A stretch of DNA of 64,000 nucleotides from JAGVSZ01 sp035456405 (GCA_035456405.1 DATIDG010000015.1:62001-126000); one strand, 5' to 3'; shown: positions 23,653 through 32,176, counted from the stretch's first letter. Translations and numbers: made by a program. The notes: generated by a model not told the origin, from the letters alone.

Positions 23653-24864
23653 TCAAGCCTGCGCGAGGGTGGTGGCGATGTCGGTGCGGTAGGCGCGCCA
23701 CGCCGGCACGAGCCCGGCGACCAGGCCGACGCCCGCCGCGAGCGCGACCAGCCACAGCTCGGCATTGAGCCAGGCGGCGCCCGTCACGCTCGGCTGCTGC
23801 GCCGCCGCCAGCATCGCGCCGACCGCCTCGGTCAGCAGGTGGCCCAGCCCGAGGCCGATGACGGCCCCGGCGAGCGCCAGGGCGACGGCCTCGAGCAGCA
23901 CGAGGCGCATCAGCTTGCCGCGCGAGGCGCCGAGCATGCGCATCACCGCGAGGTCGTAGCGTCGCTCCTCCATCGCGTTGTAGAGCGCAATGAAGATCGA
24001 CAGGCCGGCGGCCGCCACGAGCACGAGCGCGAACGCGCGCAGCACGTCGATCCCGACGCCGAGCATCCTGAACAGCCGCGCGCTCTCGTATGCGGGAGAG
24101 GCCGCCTGCAGCGCGCTGGTCGAGTTGATCATGCGCGGCAGCGTGGCGGCGGCGATCGGGGTGGCGTACTGGATGAGCAGCGCGGTGATCTCCTGCTCAT
24201 CCTCGCGGAGGTGCGCGAGCACCGTCCCGGGGTCGTCGTGCCTCTCGGGATGGATGTGGACGAACCACACGCTCTCGACGTTCGTCAGGACGAGACGGTC
24301 GAGCACCGTGCCGGTCGGCTTGAGCACGCCGACGACGGCGTACGGAAACTCGCCGTGCTCCTCGCCGCCCTCCGCGAAGCCGTGGCTGCCGACGAACTTC
24401 CCGCCGACGCCGAGCCCGGTGGTGCGTGCCGTCTCCGCACCAAGGACGGCCTCCATGGGCGCCTCCCAGAGTCTCCCCGCCGCGAGCTCGCCCGCGTAAT
24501 GGCCGACATAGTCGTGCGTCGTGCCGACGATGCGAAACCCGCGGAAGGAGTCGCCGAGCGCCAGCGGAATGGCAAGCTTGACGGCGCGGTGTTGTGCGAG
24601 CTTCTTCGCTTCGGCGAGCGGGATGTTGCCGGTCGGCGCGTCGACGTGGAACACCGTCGACAGGATGAGCTGCATCGGGCTGCCCTTCGCCCCGGCAACG
24701 AGGTCGATACCACGCGCGTCGCGGCCCATGCGCTCCTCGATCTGGTGGTTGGCGAGCAGGAGCAGCGCGATCGTGCCGACGCCGAGCGCGAGCAGCACCA
24801 GGTTGAGCACGGTGTTGAGCGGCCGCGCCTTGAGGTACGCCACGCTGAGGCGGGCGAGGTTCAC
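23653..24864 (-). CDS. FtsX-type ABC transporter permease (MacB-like)
   Basis: A 403-residue permease with one N-terminal helix (about residues 16-38), a large periplasmic domain (about 40-280) and three C-terminal helices containing the FtsX-like signature RRYDLAVMRMLGASRGKL. It has a MacB-type layout with the ATPase encoded just upstream. GTG 24864 overlaps the ATPase stop as GTGA. These exporters usually act on lipoproteins or peptides. The neighbourhood suggests zinc-limited envelope remodelling, which is inference. Confidence 0.87.
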   Translation of the reverse strand: MNLARLSVAYLKARPLNTVLNLVLLALGVGTIALLLLANHQIEERMGRDARGIDLVAGAKGSPMQLILSTVFHVDAPTGNIPLAEAKKLAQHRAVKLAIPLALGDSFRGFRIVGTTHDYVGHYAGELAAGRLWEAPMEAVLGAETARTTGLGVGGKFVGSHGFAEGGEEHGEFPYAVVGVLKPTGTVLDRLVLTNVESVWFVHIHPERHDDPGTVLAHLREDEQEITALLIQYATPIAAATLPRMINSTSALQAASPAYESARLFRMLGVGIDVLRAFALVLVAAAGLSIFIALYNAMEERRYDLAVMRMLGASRGKLMRLVLLEAVALALAGAVIGLGLGHLLTEAVGAMLAAAQQPSVTGAAWLNAELWLVALAAGVGLVAGLVPAWRAYRTDIATTLAQA

Positions 24865-25502
24865 GCGGGCGCTCCGGCGAGCTCCAGCCGCGTCGCGAAC
24901 CGGCTCTTCGTGCGCTGGTCGTGCGTCGCGATCACTAGCGTCGCGCCACACGCCGCGGCCTGCGACTCGAGAAGCTCCAGCGTCGCGGCGCAGTGCGCGT
25001 CGTCGAGGTTCGACGTCGGCTCGTCGGCAAGGATCACCTGCGGCCGGTTGACGACCGCGCGCGCGACGGCCACTCGTTGCGCCTGGCCATGCGAGAGCTG
25101 CGCGGGCTTCGCGCCCAGGCGATTGGCGAGCCCAACCGCCGCGAGGACCTCGCGCACGCGTGCGCGGTCCTGCGCGACCCCTGCCATGAACTGCGCGAGA
25201 ACGAGGTTCGCCTCGACATCGAGGTTCGCAATGAGATGGAGCTTCTGCGGCACGAACCCGATGTGCCGGCCGCGAAACCGGTCCAGCGCGGGACCAGAAA
25301 GCCGCCCGAGGTCCTCGCCGGCAACTTCGACGCGACCTTCGCTCGGCCGCAACAGGCCGGCGACGATGGCGAGAAGCGTGCTCTTGCCGCTGCCGGAAGC
25401 GCCGAGAACGAGGCAGTGCTCGCCTGCCGCTGCACGCCACGAATCGAGCGCGAGAACGGTGGTTGCGCCGTAGCGGTGGCGGAGGCTTTCGACCGCGATC
25501 AT
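24861..25502 (-). CDS. LolD/MacB-type ABC transporter ATPase
   Basis: A 213-residue nucleotide-binding subunit. Walker A is LGASGSGKSTLLA near residue 36, the signature is LSHGQAQRVAVARA (LSHGQ instead of LSGGQ), Walker B is VILADEPTSNLD, and the switch histidine is in VIATHD. It pairs with the permease encoded immediately downstream. The start is ATG 25502; upstream codons in the same frame lie in a hairpin region. Confidence 0.9.
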   Translation of the reverse strand: MIAVESLRHRYGATTVLALDSWRAAAGEHCLVLGASGSGKSTLLAIVAGLLRPSEGRVEVAGEDLGRLSGPALDRFRGRHIGFVPQKLHLIANLDVEANLVLAQFMAGVAQDRARVREVLAAVGLANRLGAKPAQLSHGQAQRVAVARAVVNRPQVILADEPTSNLDDAHCAATLELLESQAAACGATLVIATHDQRTKSRFATRLELAGAPA

Positions 25503-25556
25503 TGAATCCGCTGGAACGAGTGCGCTCGCGGCGCTCGCGCTCGGCGCTCCATGCTG

Positions 25557-25602
25557 GTCCGCGTTGAGCACCGCCGATCCTGGGCGGTGCTCCAACGCGG
25601 AC
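25557..25602. repeat. Long near-perfect hairpin upstream of the ABC ATPase gene
   Basis: GTCCGCGTTGAGCACCGCC at 25557-25575 pairs with the 20-base arm at 25583-25602, leaving a one-base bulge and a 7-base loop. The roughly 19-bp stem is far stronger than expected by chance. It lies between dksA and the ABC ATPase on the minus strand. There is no U-tract, so it may be an mRNA processing or stability element or a remnant of a mobile repeat. Confidence 0.7.
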
Positions 25603-25603
25603 A

Positions 25604-25636
25604 GTTATTGCGTCACGCCTTCCGTGACGCAATAAC
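25604..25636. repeat. Perfect 14-bp hairpin just after dksA
   Basis: GTTATTGCGTCACG (25604-25617) is exactly complementary to CGTGACGCAATAAC (25623-25636) with a 5-base loop. It begins two bases after the dksA stop and abuts the preceding hairpin with one base between. The base of the stem is AT-rich, the reverse of a classical terminator, yet its position fits transcript-end formation or attenuation between dksA and the ABC genes. Confidence 0.75.
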
Positions 25637-25638
25637 GA

Positions 25639-26094
25639 CTAGTCGCCGTACATCTTCTGCTTGAGCTCGCGCCGCTGCTGCGCGTCGATCGACAGCGTCG
25701 CGGTCGGCCGCGCGAGCAGGCGCGGCAGGCCGATCGGGTCCCCGGTCTCCTCGCACCAGCCGTAGCTGCCGTCCTCGATGTGCATGAGCGACTCGTCGAT
25801 CTTCTTCATGAGCTTGCGCTCGCGATCGCGCGTGCGCAGCTCGAGCGCGTGCTCCTCCTCGATCGTGGCGCGGTCGGCCGGGTCCGGCACCATGTCGTTC
25901 TCGCGCAGGTGCTCGGAGGTGAGCCCGGCGTTGTCGAGCAACTCCTGCTTCATCTTTAGCAGGCGGTCCTTGAAGAACGCGAGCTGCGCGGCGTTCATGT
26001 AGTCGGACTCCGGCATCTTCAGCAGCGCCTCCTCGGTGAGGAGCTTCGGTGAACCGCCGGAGGCCTGCTTCTTCACTGTGCTTTCACGAGGCAT
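25639..26094 (-). CDS. dksA: DksA-family RNA polymerase-binding regulator, cysteine-poor
   Basis: A 151-residue DksA with the coiled-coil tip region PDPADRATIEEEHALELRTR and the C-terminal globule. Of the four zinc cysteines of E. coli DksA only the first is kept: GWCEETGDPIG replaces CxxC, and TLSIDAQQ replaces the second pair. This is a zinc-independent type, common in Burkholderiales and consistent with its place beside a Zur-like regulator and CobW GTPase. It acts with ppGpp at promoters. The start at 26094 overlaps the cobW end by 22 bases. Confidence 0.9.
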   Translation of the reverse strand: MPRESTVKKQASGGSPKLLTEEALLKMPESDYMNAAQLAFFKDRLLKMKQELLDNAGLTSEHLRENDMVPDPADRATIEEEHALELRTRDRERKLMKKIDESLMHIEDGSYGWCEETGDPIGLPRLLARPTATLSIDAQQRRELKQKMYGD

Positions 26095-27062
26095 TGTTCC
26101 AACCCTTGGATGAACACGTCCTTCGGGAGCTTGCGGCCGATGAAGACCATCACGCTCGCGCGGCTTTCGTCCGCGCCCCACTGGCGGCCGAGGTCCCCGC
26201 CCATCAGCATGTGGACGCCCTGGAACACCACGCGGTGCGGGTTGTCCTTCAGGCTGAGGACGCCTTTGTACCGCAGCAGGTCCTGGCCGTAAACCTGGAT
26301 GATCGAAGAAAGGAACTCTTCGAGCTTTAGTCCGTCGAATGGCGCCTCGGCGCGGAACACGAACGAGCTCACGTCGTCGGCGTGGTGATGGTGGTCGTCC
26401 TCGAGGAACTCCGGGTCGAGCTCAAGGATGGCATTCAGGTTGAAGCCGCGGATGTCGAGGATCTCCTCGATCGGCGCCTGCCCGAAGTGCACCGGCTTGA
26501 TCGGGGCGCGCGGGTTCATCTGCACCAGGCGCTCCCTGAGGGCCGCGACCTCGTGGTCGGCGACGAGGTCGGTCTTGGAGAGCAGGATGCGGTCGGCGAA
26601 GCCCACCTGCTCCTGCGCCTCGTCGAACTCGTCGAGCTGCTTGGGCGCGTGCTTCGCGTCGACCAGCGTGATCACCGAGTCGAGCAGGTAGTACTCGCCG
26701 ATGTCGTCGTCCATGAAGAACGTCTGCGCCACCGGGCCCGGATCGGCCATGCCGGTGGTCTCGATGATCACGCGCTCGAAGCTGACCTCGCCGGCCTCGC
26801 GCTTCTGCTTGAGGTTGCCGAGGATGCGGATCAGGTCGCCGCGCACCGTGCAGCAGAGGCAGCCGTTGTTCATCTCGACGATCTGCTCGCCGGACGCCTC
26901 GAGGAGGAGGTCGTTGTCGATCCCCTCCTCGCCGAACTCGTTCTCGATCACCGCGATCCTGTGCCCGTGCCGCTCGCGCAGGATGCGGTTCAGGAGCGTC
27001 GTCTTGCCGCTCCCCAGAAAGCCCGTAAGGATCGTCACGGGCACCATTTGTTCCTGAGCCAC
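26073..27062 (-). CDS. CobW/COG0523-family GTPase metallochaperone
   Basis: A 329-residue G3E GTPase. Walker A is TGFLGSGKTTLL at about residues 12-23, followed by NEFGEEGID, the metal motif GCLCC, TTGMADP and the SKTDLV guanine-specificity loop. A histidine-rich stretch DDHHHHADD precedes the C-terminal CobW_C domain. Members regulated by Zur deliver zinc to essential enzymes. It is located between the Zur-like gene and dksA on the same strand, which fits that group. Confidence 0.92.
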   Translation of the reverse strand: MAQEQMVPVTILTGFLGSGKTTLLNRILRERHGHRIAVIENEFGEEGIDNDLLLEASGEQIVEMNNGCLCCTVRGDLIRILGNLKQKREAGEVSFERVIIETTGMADPGPVAQTFFMDDDIGEYYLLDSVITLVDAKHAPKQLDEFDEAQEQVGFADRILLSKTDLVADHEVAALRERLVQMNPRAPIKPVHFGQAPIEEILDIRGFNLNAILELDPEFLEDDHHHHADDVSSFVFRAEAPFDGLKLEEFLSSIIQVYGQDLLRYKGVLSLKDNPHRVVFQGVHMLMGGDLGRQWGADESRASVMVFIGRKLPKDVFIQGLEQCLVKAQ

Positions 27063-27084
27063 TACGTTCTCCTAGACCCGCCGC

Positions 27085-27510
27085 TCATGCGCACTCGGCG
27101 CAGCGGCCCTTGACCGTCACCTCGACGCGCTCCGAGCGGAAACCGCGCGGCAGCGGCACGCGGCGCGTGGCGATCTCCGCCAGGCAGACCACTTTGCCGC
27201 ACCCGCTGCACTGGAAATGCGCGTGTCGATCGTGCGCTTCGCGCGCGATGCTGAACCGCCACACGCGGTCGAGCCCCGCCACCTTGTGCGCGAGACCCTG
27301 CTCGACGAGCCACTCGAGCACCCGGTAGACCGTCACCCGGTCGAGATGGTTCGCGCGGCCGAGGCCGGATTCGATCTCCTGGTGCGACAGCGCCCGTCCC
27401 GACTCGTACAGCAGTCCATACACCGCCACCCGCGCCGGCGTAATCCGCTCGCCCGTCGCGCGCAACTGGGCGCGTACGCTCGGGTTCGAGTCAAGTCCTG
27501 CGGCCGACAC
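27085..27510 (-). CDS. Fur-superfamily regulator, probably Zur
   Basis: A 141-residue winged-helix metalloregulator: HTH region ITPARVAVYGLLYESGRALS and DRVTVYRVLEWLVEQGLAHK, then the structural zinc pairs CSGCGKVVC and CAECA, with HDRHAHFQC between. A Zur assignment rests on the adjacent CobW GTPase and zinc-independent DksA. The start is taken as GTG 27510, giving VSAAGLDSNPSVRAQL. A promoter and palindrome immediately upstream imply a leaderless, self-regulated transcript. Confidence 0.85.
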   Translation of the reverse strand: MSAAGLDSNPSVRAQLRATGERITPARVAVYGLLYESGRALSHQEIESGLGRANHLDRVTVYRVLEWLVEQGLAHKVAGLDRVWRFSIAREAHDRHAHFQCSGCGKVVCLAEIATRRVPLPRGFRSERVEVTVKGRCAECA

Positions 27511-27518
27511 GGGCGCGC

Positions 27519-27557
27519 ATTCTAGCCGTCGCGTCCGGCACATGCAACACAGTTGCA
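27519..27557 (-). promoter_or_regulatory. Promoter and palindromic operator of the Zur-like gene
   Basis: On the minus strand TTGCAT (27547-27542) and TAGAAT (27524-27519) are spaced by 17 bases, a good sigma-70 promoter. Transcription would start about 1-3 bases before GTG 27510, so the mRNA would be leaderless. A perfect inverted repeat, TGCAAC-ACA-GTTGCA (27543-27557), overlaps the -35 box, placed for autorepression by a Fur-family dimer. That it binds Zur is inferred. Confidence 0.65.
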
Positions 27558-27570
27558 CGGGCCCCCGGTG

Positions 27571-28812
27571 TCATCGCTTCTCGAGCAGCAGTCCCTTCAG
27601 GTACTCGCCCTCCGGGAAGGACAGCGTTACCGGGTGGTCCGCATCCGCATGGAAGCGCTCGCGAACGACGGCATCCACCGCCGCGTCGGTTGCAGCGCCG
27701 GCCAGGATCTTCTGGAACAGGTCCTGCGAGACCCCGCCCGAGCACGAGAATGTCGCCAGCAGCCCCCCTGGCCGCAGCAGCTTGAGCGCGAGCAGGTTGA
27801 TGTCCTTGTAGGCGCGCGCCGCCCGCGCGACGTGCGCCGCAGTCGGTGCGAACTTCGGCGGGTCCAGGACGACGAGGTCGAAGCCTCGACCGGCGTTGCG
27901 CAGCTCGCGCAACGACTGGAACACGTCCGCGTCGCGCCATTCGGCGCGCGCGGCGTCGAGGCCGTTCAGCGCGAGGTTTGCGCGCGCGAGCTCGAGCGCT
28001 GCAGCCGAGGTGTCGATCGAGAGCACCGTGCGCGCCCCGCCCGCAAGCGCGTTCAGCGAGAAGCCGCCCGTGTAACAGAACGCATTGAGCACGTCCCGGT
28101 CCGCCGCGAGCGCGCGAATACGGTCGCGGCTCGCGCGCTGGTCGAGGTAGAAGCCCGTCTTCTGACCGTGCGCGATGTCGACGCGATACCGGATCCCGTG
28201 CTCGGCAATCGTCACCGTCCCGGCCAGCGCGCCGCGGAGCGCGCCCGAGCGCGCGGGGAGGCCCTCGAGCTCGCGCACCTCGAGGTCGGAGCGCTCATAT
28301 AGCCCGCTGCAACCGGTTTCCTCGATCACTGCATCCGCGATCACGTCCCGCCACCGCTCCGCGCCGGCCGACGAGACCTGCAGCACGGCGACATCGGCAT
28401 AGCGATCGCAGACCACCCCCGGAAGGCCGTCGGCCTCGCCGTGAACGAGCCGCACTGCATCGGTCGACGCCGCGAACCCGGACCGGCGCGCGACCGCAGC
28501 AGCCACGCGCGCACGCATGAACGCCGCATCGATCGATTCGGTTTCGTCGAAGCTCCATGCTCGGGCACGGATTTGCGATCGCGGGCTGTATCCCGCCCAG
28601 GCAAGAAACCGGCCGTCCGCCGCGTGCACGGCGACCGTCTCGCCGGCGCCCGGATCGCCTTGGACGCGGTCGACGGCGCCCGAGAACACCCAGGGATGCC
28701 GACGGAGCAGCGACTTCTCGCGGCCGGCCTTCATCAGCAGTGACACCGCGGCGCGGGACTCAGGCGTCCGTGCGTGGCTGCGCCGCGTTACGCCGGAGGC
28801 AAGGTCGCTCAC
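27571..28812 (-). CDS. rlmI: Class I SAM-dependent rRNA methyltransferase, RlmI-like
   Basis: A 413-residue protein with an N-terminal PUA domain (KAGREKSLLRRHPWVFSGAV onward) and a C-terminal Rossmann methyltransferase. Conserved motifs are QKTGFYLDQRASRDRI, NAFCYTGGFSLNAL and LDPPKFAP, with FSCSGGVS near the end. RlmI makes m5C1962 in 23S rRNA; the family includes close relatives, so specificity is likely, not certain. GTG 28812 overlaps the xerC stop as GTGA; ATG 28734 is the alternative start. Confidence 0.88.
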   Translation of the reverse strand: MSDLASGVTRRSHARTPESRAAVSLLMKAGREKSLLRRHPWVFSGAVDRVQGDPGAGETVAVHAADGRFLAWAGYSPRSQIRARAWSFDETESIDAAFMRARVAAAVARRSGFAASTDAVRLVHGEADGLPGVVCDRYADVAVLQVSSAGAERWRDVIADAVIEETGCSGLYERSDLEVRELEGLPARSGALRGALAGTVTIAEHGIRYRVDIAHGQKTGFYLDQRASRDRIRALAADRDVLNAFCYTGGFSLNALAGGARTVLSIDTSAAALELARANLALNGLDAARAEWRDADVFQSLRELRNAGRGFDLVVLDPPKFAPTAAHVARAARAYKDINLLALKLLRPGGLLATFSCSGGVSQDLFQKILAGAATDAAVDAVVRERFHADADHPVTLSFPEGEYLKGLLLEKR

Positions 28813-29732
28813 TTTTTCTTGGCTCGCGGATGCGCGGCGTCATACACCTTCGCCAGGTGCTGGAAGTCAAGATGTGTATACACCTGAGTGGTCGAGATGC
28901 TGGCGTGCCCGAGCATCTCCTGCACAGCGCGGAGGTCGCTCGAGGACTGCAGCACGTGCGATGCGAAGGAATGGCGCAGGACGTGCGGATGGACGTGCTG
29001 ACCGATCCCCGCCCGCAGCGCCCAGCGCGCGAGGCGCTTGCGCACGACTGCCGGGTTCACGCGCTCCCCGCGCGCGCCGACGAACAGCGCGGGCTCGTCC
29101 GGCCCGGCGACCGCGGCGCGCGCCGCGACCCATTCGCGCAGCGCGGCGACCGCCTTCGCGCCCACCGGTACCGTCCGCGTCTTGCGGCCCTTGCCGGTCA
29201 CGGTGACCTCGTTGTCGCGCAGGATCGAGCGCGTGTCGGACACGTCCAGCCCGACCAGCTCCGCGAGCCGAAGTCCCGACGAATAGCACAGCTCGAACAT
29301 CGCCTTGTCGCGCCGCTCCAGCGCATCCTCCGCCTTGCGGTCGAGCAGTTGGCGCGCCTCGTCGGGCGTGAGGGCCTTCGGCAACGGCCGTCGGACCTTG
29401 GGGGCGCGCACGCCGGCGCATGGGTCCACGGCGAGTCCGTGATGACGCGCGAGCCAGTGGAAGAATCCGCGCCACGACGAGAGCACGCGCGCAATCGTGC
29501 GCCCGTCGAGCCCGCGCGAGCGCAGCTGCGCGACGGCGCGGCGCAAATGATGAGTGCGCATGTCCCTCGTCGCGACGTCCGGCACCGCGGCAAGAAGCGC
29601 ATCCAGTCCGTGCGCATAAGCAATGCGGGTTGTCTCCGCCAGCCGGCGCTCGAAGGCGAGGTGGTCGAGGTAGGCCGCGACGAGCTCGCGGCGGGAATCG
29701 GCGCTCGCCTGGCGGGGCGCGCCGCCGGACAT
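28809..29732 (-). CDS. xerC: Tyrosine recombinase XerC
   Basis: A 307-residue site-specific recombinase that resolves chromosome dimers at dif with XerD. The N-terminal SAM-like domain (LVAAYLDHLAFERRLAETTR) is followed by the catalytic domain with the R-K-H-R-H-Y residues: SSGLRLAELVGL, GKGRKTRTVPVG, HVLRHSFASHVL, LGHASISTTQVYTHL. Its neighbours dapF and DUF484 are the classical xerC context. Confidence 0.94.
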   Translation of the reverse strand: MSGGAPRQASADSRRELVAAYLDHLAFERRLAETTRIAYAHGLDALLAAVPDVATRDMRTHHLRRAVAQLRSRGLDGRTIARVLSSWRGFFHWLARHHGLAVDPCAGVRAPKVRRPLPKALTPDEARQLLDRKAEDALERRDKAMFELCYSSGLRLAELVGLDVSDTRSILRDNEVTVTGKGRKTRTVPVGAKAVAALREWVAARAAVAGPDEPALFVGARGERVNPAVVRKRLARWALRAGIGQHVHPHVLRHSFASHVLQSSSDLRAVQEMLGHASISTTQVYTHLDFQHLAKVYDAAHPRAKKK

Positions 29733-29734
29733 CG

Positions 29735-30385
29735 CTAGACGAAGCGCAGCAGCGCCGCGCTCGCCATCTCGCCCATGCGCTTGAGGTATAGCGTGCCCAT
29801 CTCGGGGTAGAAGCGCAGCAGGTCCTCGGCCGCGAGCGCAAGCATGCCGAAAGTCTCGTCGAGCTCACGCAGCGGCATGAACGCGACCGAGCGGATGTGG
29901 GGCGTGGCCTCGCCGAACCAGGACGCGGCCTCGAAGTTGGCGTTCGGGCCGCAGAACGGCGCGGCCAGCTGCGCGGCGTACTCGCGCAGGGCGTCGCTGA
30001 CCGGCTGGAACTCGGGGAGGTCGCCCGCGCCGCGCCACAGCCGCAGCGCGGCGTGCGGCACGGCGAAGTCCTCGCGCAGGTTGAAGTACAGCTCGTGCAG
30101 GAGCGTCGGAAGCGTGCGCGCGGCCAGCATCGCGACAGCGAGCCGGTGCACCCGCTCGCTGATCACGTCGTTCTCCTCGCCGAACTGGATCAGCTCGGCG
30201 AGCTTCGCCTCCAGTGCGCGCGTCTTCTCGCGCAGCCCCAGGATCTGCCGGTCCGAGAGCGGGATCGCCTGGCCTCCGTGCGGATGCGGCACGTTGATCT
30301 GCGCGAGCAGCTCGGCGTGCTCCTCGAAGAAGATCGGGTTCTCCTGCAGGTAGCGGGCGACGTCCTCGGCCTTGAGCTCACTCAA
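29735..30385 (-). CDS. DUF484 family protein
   Basis: A 216-residue GAF-like cytosolic protein that conventionally sits between dapF and xerC. It begins SELKAEDVARYLQENPIFFE and has the family motif LSDRQILGLREKTRALEAKL, ending in YLKRMGEMASAALLRFV. No catalytic residues are recognised. The start is TTG 30385, overlapping the dapF stop region. The function is unknown. Confidence 0.88.
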   Translation of the reverse strand: MSELKAEDVARYLQENPIFFEEHAELLAQINVPHPHGGQAIPLSDRQILGLREKTRALEAKLAELIQFGEENDVISERVHRLAVAMLAARTLPTLLHELYFNLREDFAVPHAALRLWRGAGDLPEFQPVSDALREYAAQLAAPFCGPNANFEAASWFGEATPHIRSVAFMPLRELDETFGMLALAAEDLLRFYPEMGTLYLKRMGEMASAALLRFV

Positions 30386-31235
30386 TCTCGATCTCTCCCT
30401 CGAAGACCGTTTTGGCGGGTCCGGTCATGTAGACCGGATTGTCCGCGCCGCGCCAAGCGATCGTCAATTCCCCGCCGCGCGTGCGCACCGCGACCGGCGA
30501 GTCGAGCAGGCCCAGCCGGATGCCGACGACGGCCGCCGCGCACGCGCCGGTGCCGCACGCGAGCGTCTCGCCGGCGCCGCGCTCGTAGACGCGCAGCGCG
30601 ATGCGCGACCGCCCCTCGACCTGCATGTAACCCGCGTTCACCCGTTGCGCGAAGCGCGGGTGGCGTTCGATGAGCGGTCCCTGGGCCGCGACCGGCGCCG
30701 ACGAGATGTCCGCGACCACCTGGACCGCGTGCGGATTGCCCATCGAGACGGCGACGATCGACACGGTCTCGCCCCCGACCTCCAGCGGCCAGATATCGAC
30801 GCCCCGATGGCCCCCGAGCGACGCGAGCCCGGTCGTGTCGAATGGAACGCGGGCGGACTCGAACACGGGCACGCCCATGTCCACGGTCACGCGGCCGTCG
30901 TCCTCAAGGCGTGGGGCGATGACGCCCGACAGCGTCTCGACCCGGATCTCGCGCTTGTCGGTGAGTCCCCGGTCGCGCACGAACCGGACGAAGCAGCGCG
31001 CGCCGTTGCCGCACTGCTCGACCTCGCCGCCGTCGGCGTTGAAGATCCGGTAGCGGAAATCGACGCCTGGCGCGCGCGCGCGCTCGACCACCAGGATCTG
31101 GTCGGCCCCGACCCCGAAGTGCCGATCGGCAAGGCGTCGCAGCTGCGCGGGCGCGAGCTCGACCGGGGACGATACGCCGTCGAGGACGACGAAATCGTTC
31201 CCCGCCCCTTGCATCTTCGTGAACTTCAACCTCAC
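30378..31235 (-). CDS. dapF: Diaminopimelate epimerase
   Basis: A 285-residue PLP-independent epimerase converting LL- to meso-diaminopimelate for lysine and peptidoglycan. The two catalytic cysteines are visible in NADGGEVEQCGNGARC and ETLACGTGAC. FTKMQGAGNDFVVLD is the standard N-terminus. GTG 31235 overlaps the upstream stop as GTGA; TTG 31229 would give the canonical MKFTKM-like start. Confidence 0.94.
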   Translation of the reverse strand: MRLKFTKMQGAGNDFVVLDGVSSPVELAPAQLRRLADRHFGVGADQILVVERARAPGVDFRYRIFNADGGEVEQCGNGARCFVRFVRDRGLTDKREIRVETLSGVIAPRLEDDGRVTVDMGVPVFESARVPFDTTGLASLGGHRGVDIWPLEVGGETVSIVAVSMGNPHAVQVVADISSAPVAAQGPLIERHPRFAQRVNAGYMQVEGRSRIALRVYERGAGETLACGTGACAAAVVGIRLGLLDSPVAVRTRGGELTIAWRGADNPVYMTGPAKTVFEGEIEIE

Positions 31236-32176
31236 TTCAACCCGTCCCGGATCCGGTGCGAGATCACGAGCGCGAGATCGAGCGCCCGTCGGCCCTCGCG
31301 CCCGGTTGCACCCGGCCGGCTCCGTCCCCGCACCGCCTCGACGAACGCGCGGAGCTCGGCGTCGAGGGAGTCCCCCTCGGCGAAGCGCTTCAATTCGTGG
31401 TCGATCTTCGGCATGCCGTGGCGGTCCTCGCCCGGCAGCTTGCGCGCCACGGCGCACTCCCGCGACTCGAAGTCGATCGACACGTAGGTGTCAGGCTGGA
31501 ACACGCGCAGCTTGCGCATCGACTTCGCGCTCACCCGGCTCGCGGTGACATTCGCCACGCAGCCATCCGCGAACTCGATGCGCGCATTGGCGATGTCGAC
31601 GCTGCCGGTGAGCACCGGCACGCCGCTCGCCCGCACCTCGGCGACCTCCGCCGGGACCAGGCTGAGGATGATGTCGATGTCGTGGATCATGAGGTCGAGC
31701 ACGACGTCGACGTCGGTCGAGCGCGGCTTGAACGGCGCGAGCCGGTGGCACTCCATGAACCGCGGCCGCACGATCCGGTCCCGCACCGCGACGAGCGCGG
31801 GGTTGAAGCGCTCGAGATGCCCGACGCGCAGCTCGAGGCCCTTCGCCTCGGCGGCGGCGACGAGCCGGTCGGCCTCCTCGAGGGTGCGCGTGAGCGGCTT
31901 CTCGACCAGAACGTGCACGCCGGCCTCGAGCAGGCCGTTCGCGACGTCGAAGTGGTGCTGCGTAGGGACGGCGATCGACGCCACGTCGACCTTGCCGACG
32001 ACCTCGCGGAAGTCGGCGGCCGGCGTCGCGCCGAACTTCTTCGCCGTCTTGCGGGCGAGGTCCGCGTCGGCGTCGACGACGTATGCGAGCTCGACGCCGT
32101 CGATGGCGGCCCACTTGTTGACGTGGCGGCTGCCGAAGTAGCCGACCCCGACCACCGCTGCGCGAAGCTTGGACAT
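31232..32176 (-). CDS. Gfo/Idh/MocA-family oxidoreductase
   Basis: A 314-residue NAD(P)-dependent oxidoreductase. The Rossmann fold starts KLRAAVVGVGYFGSRHVNKW. The catalytic EKPLTRT motif with its lysine and a LDLMIHDIDIILSL stretch with the conserved histidine are present. The substrate is unknown; members reduce or oxidise sugars and sugar derivatives. It lies between lpxL and dapF, with 13 bases before and a 4-base overlap after, so a lipid A or envelope sugar role is possible but unproven. Confidence 0.85.
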   Translation of the reverse strand: MSKLRAAVVGVGYFGSRHVNKWAAIDGVELAYVVDADADLARKTAKKFGATPAADFREVVGKVDVASIAVPTQHHFDVANGLLEAGVHVLVEKPLTRTLEEADRLVAAAEAKGLELRVGHLERFNPALVAVRDRIVRPRFMECHRLAPFKPRSTDVDVVLDLMIHDIDIILSLVPAEVAEVRASGVPVLTGSVDIANARIEFADGCVANVTASRVSAKSMRKLRVFQPDTYVSIDFESRECAVARKLPGEDRHGMPKIDHELKRFAEGDSLDAELRAFVEAVRGRSRPGATGREGRRALDLALVISHRIRDGLK

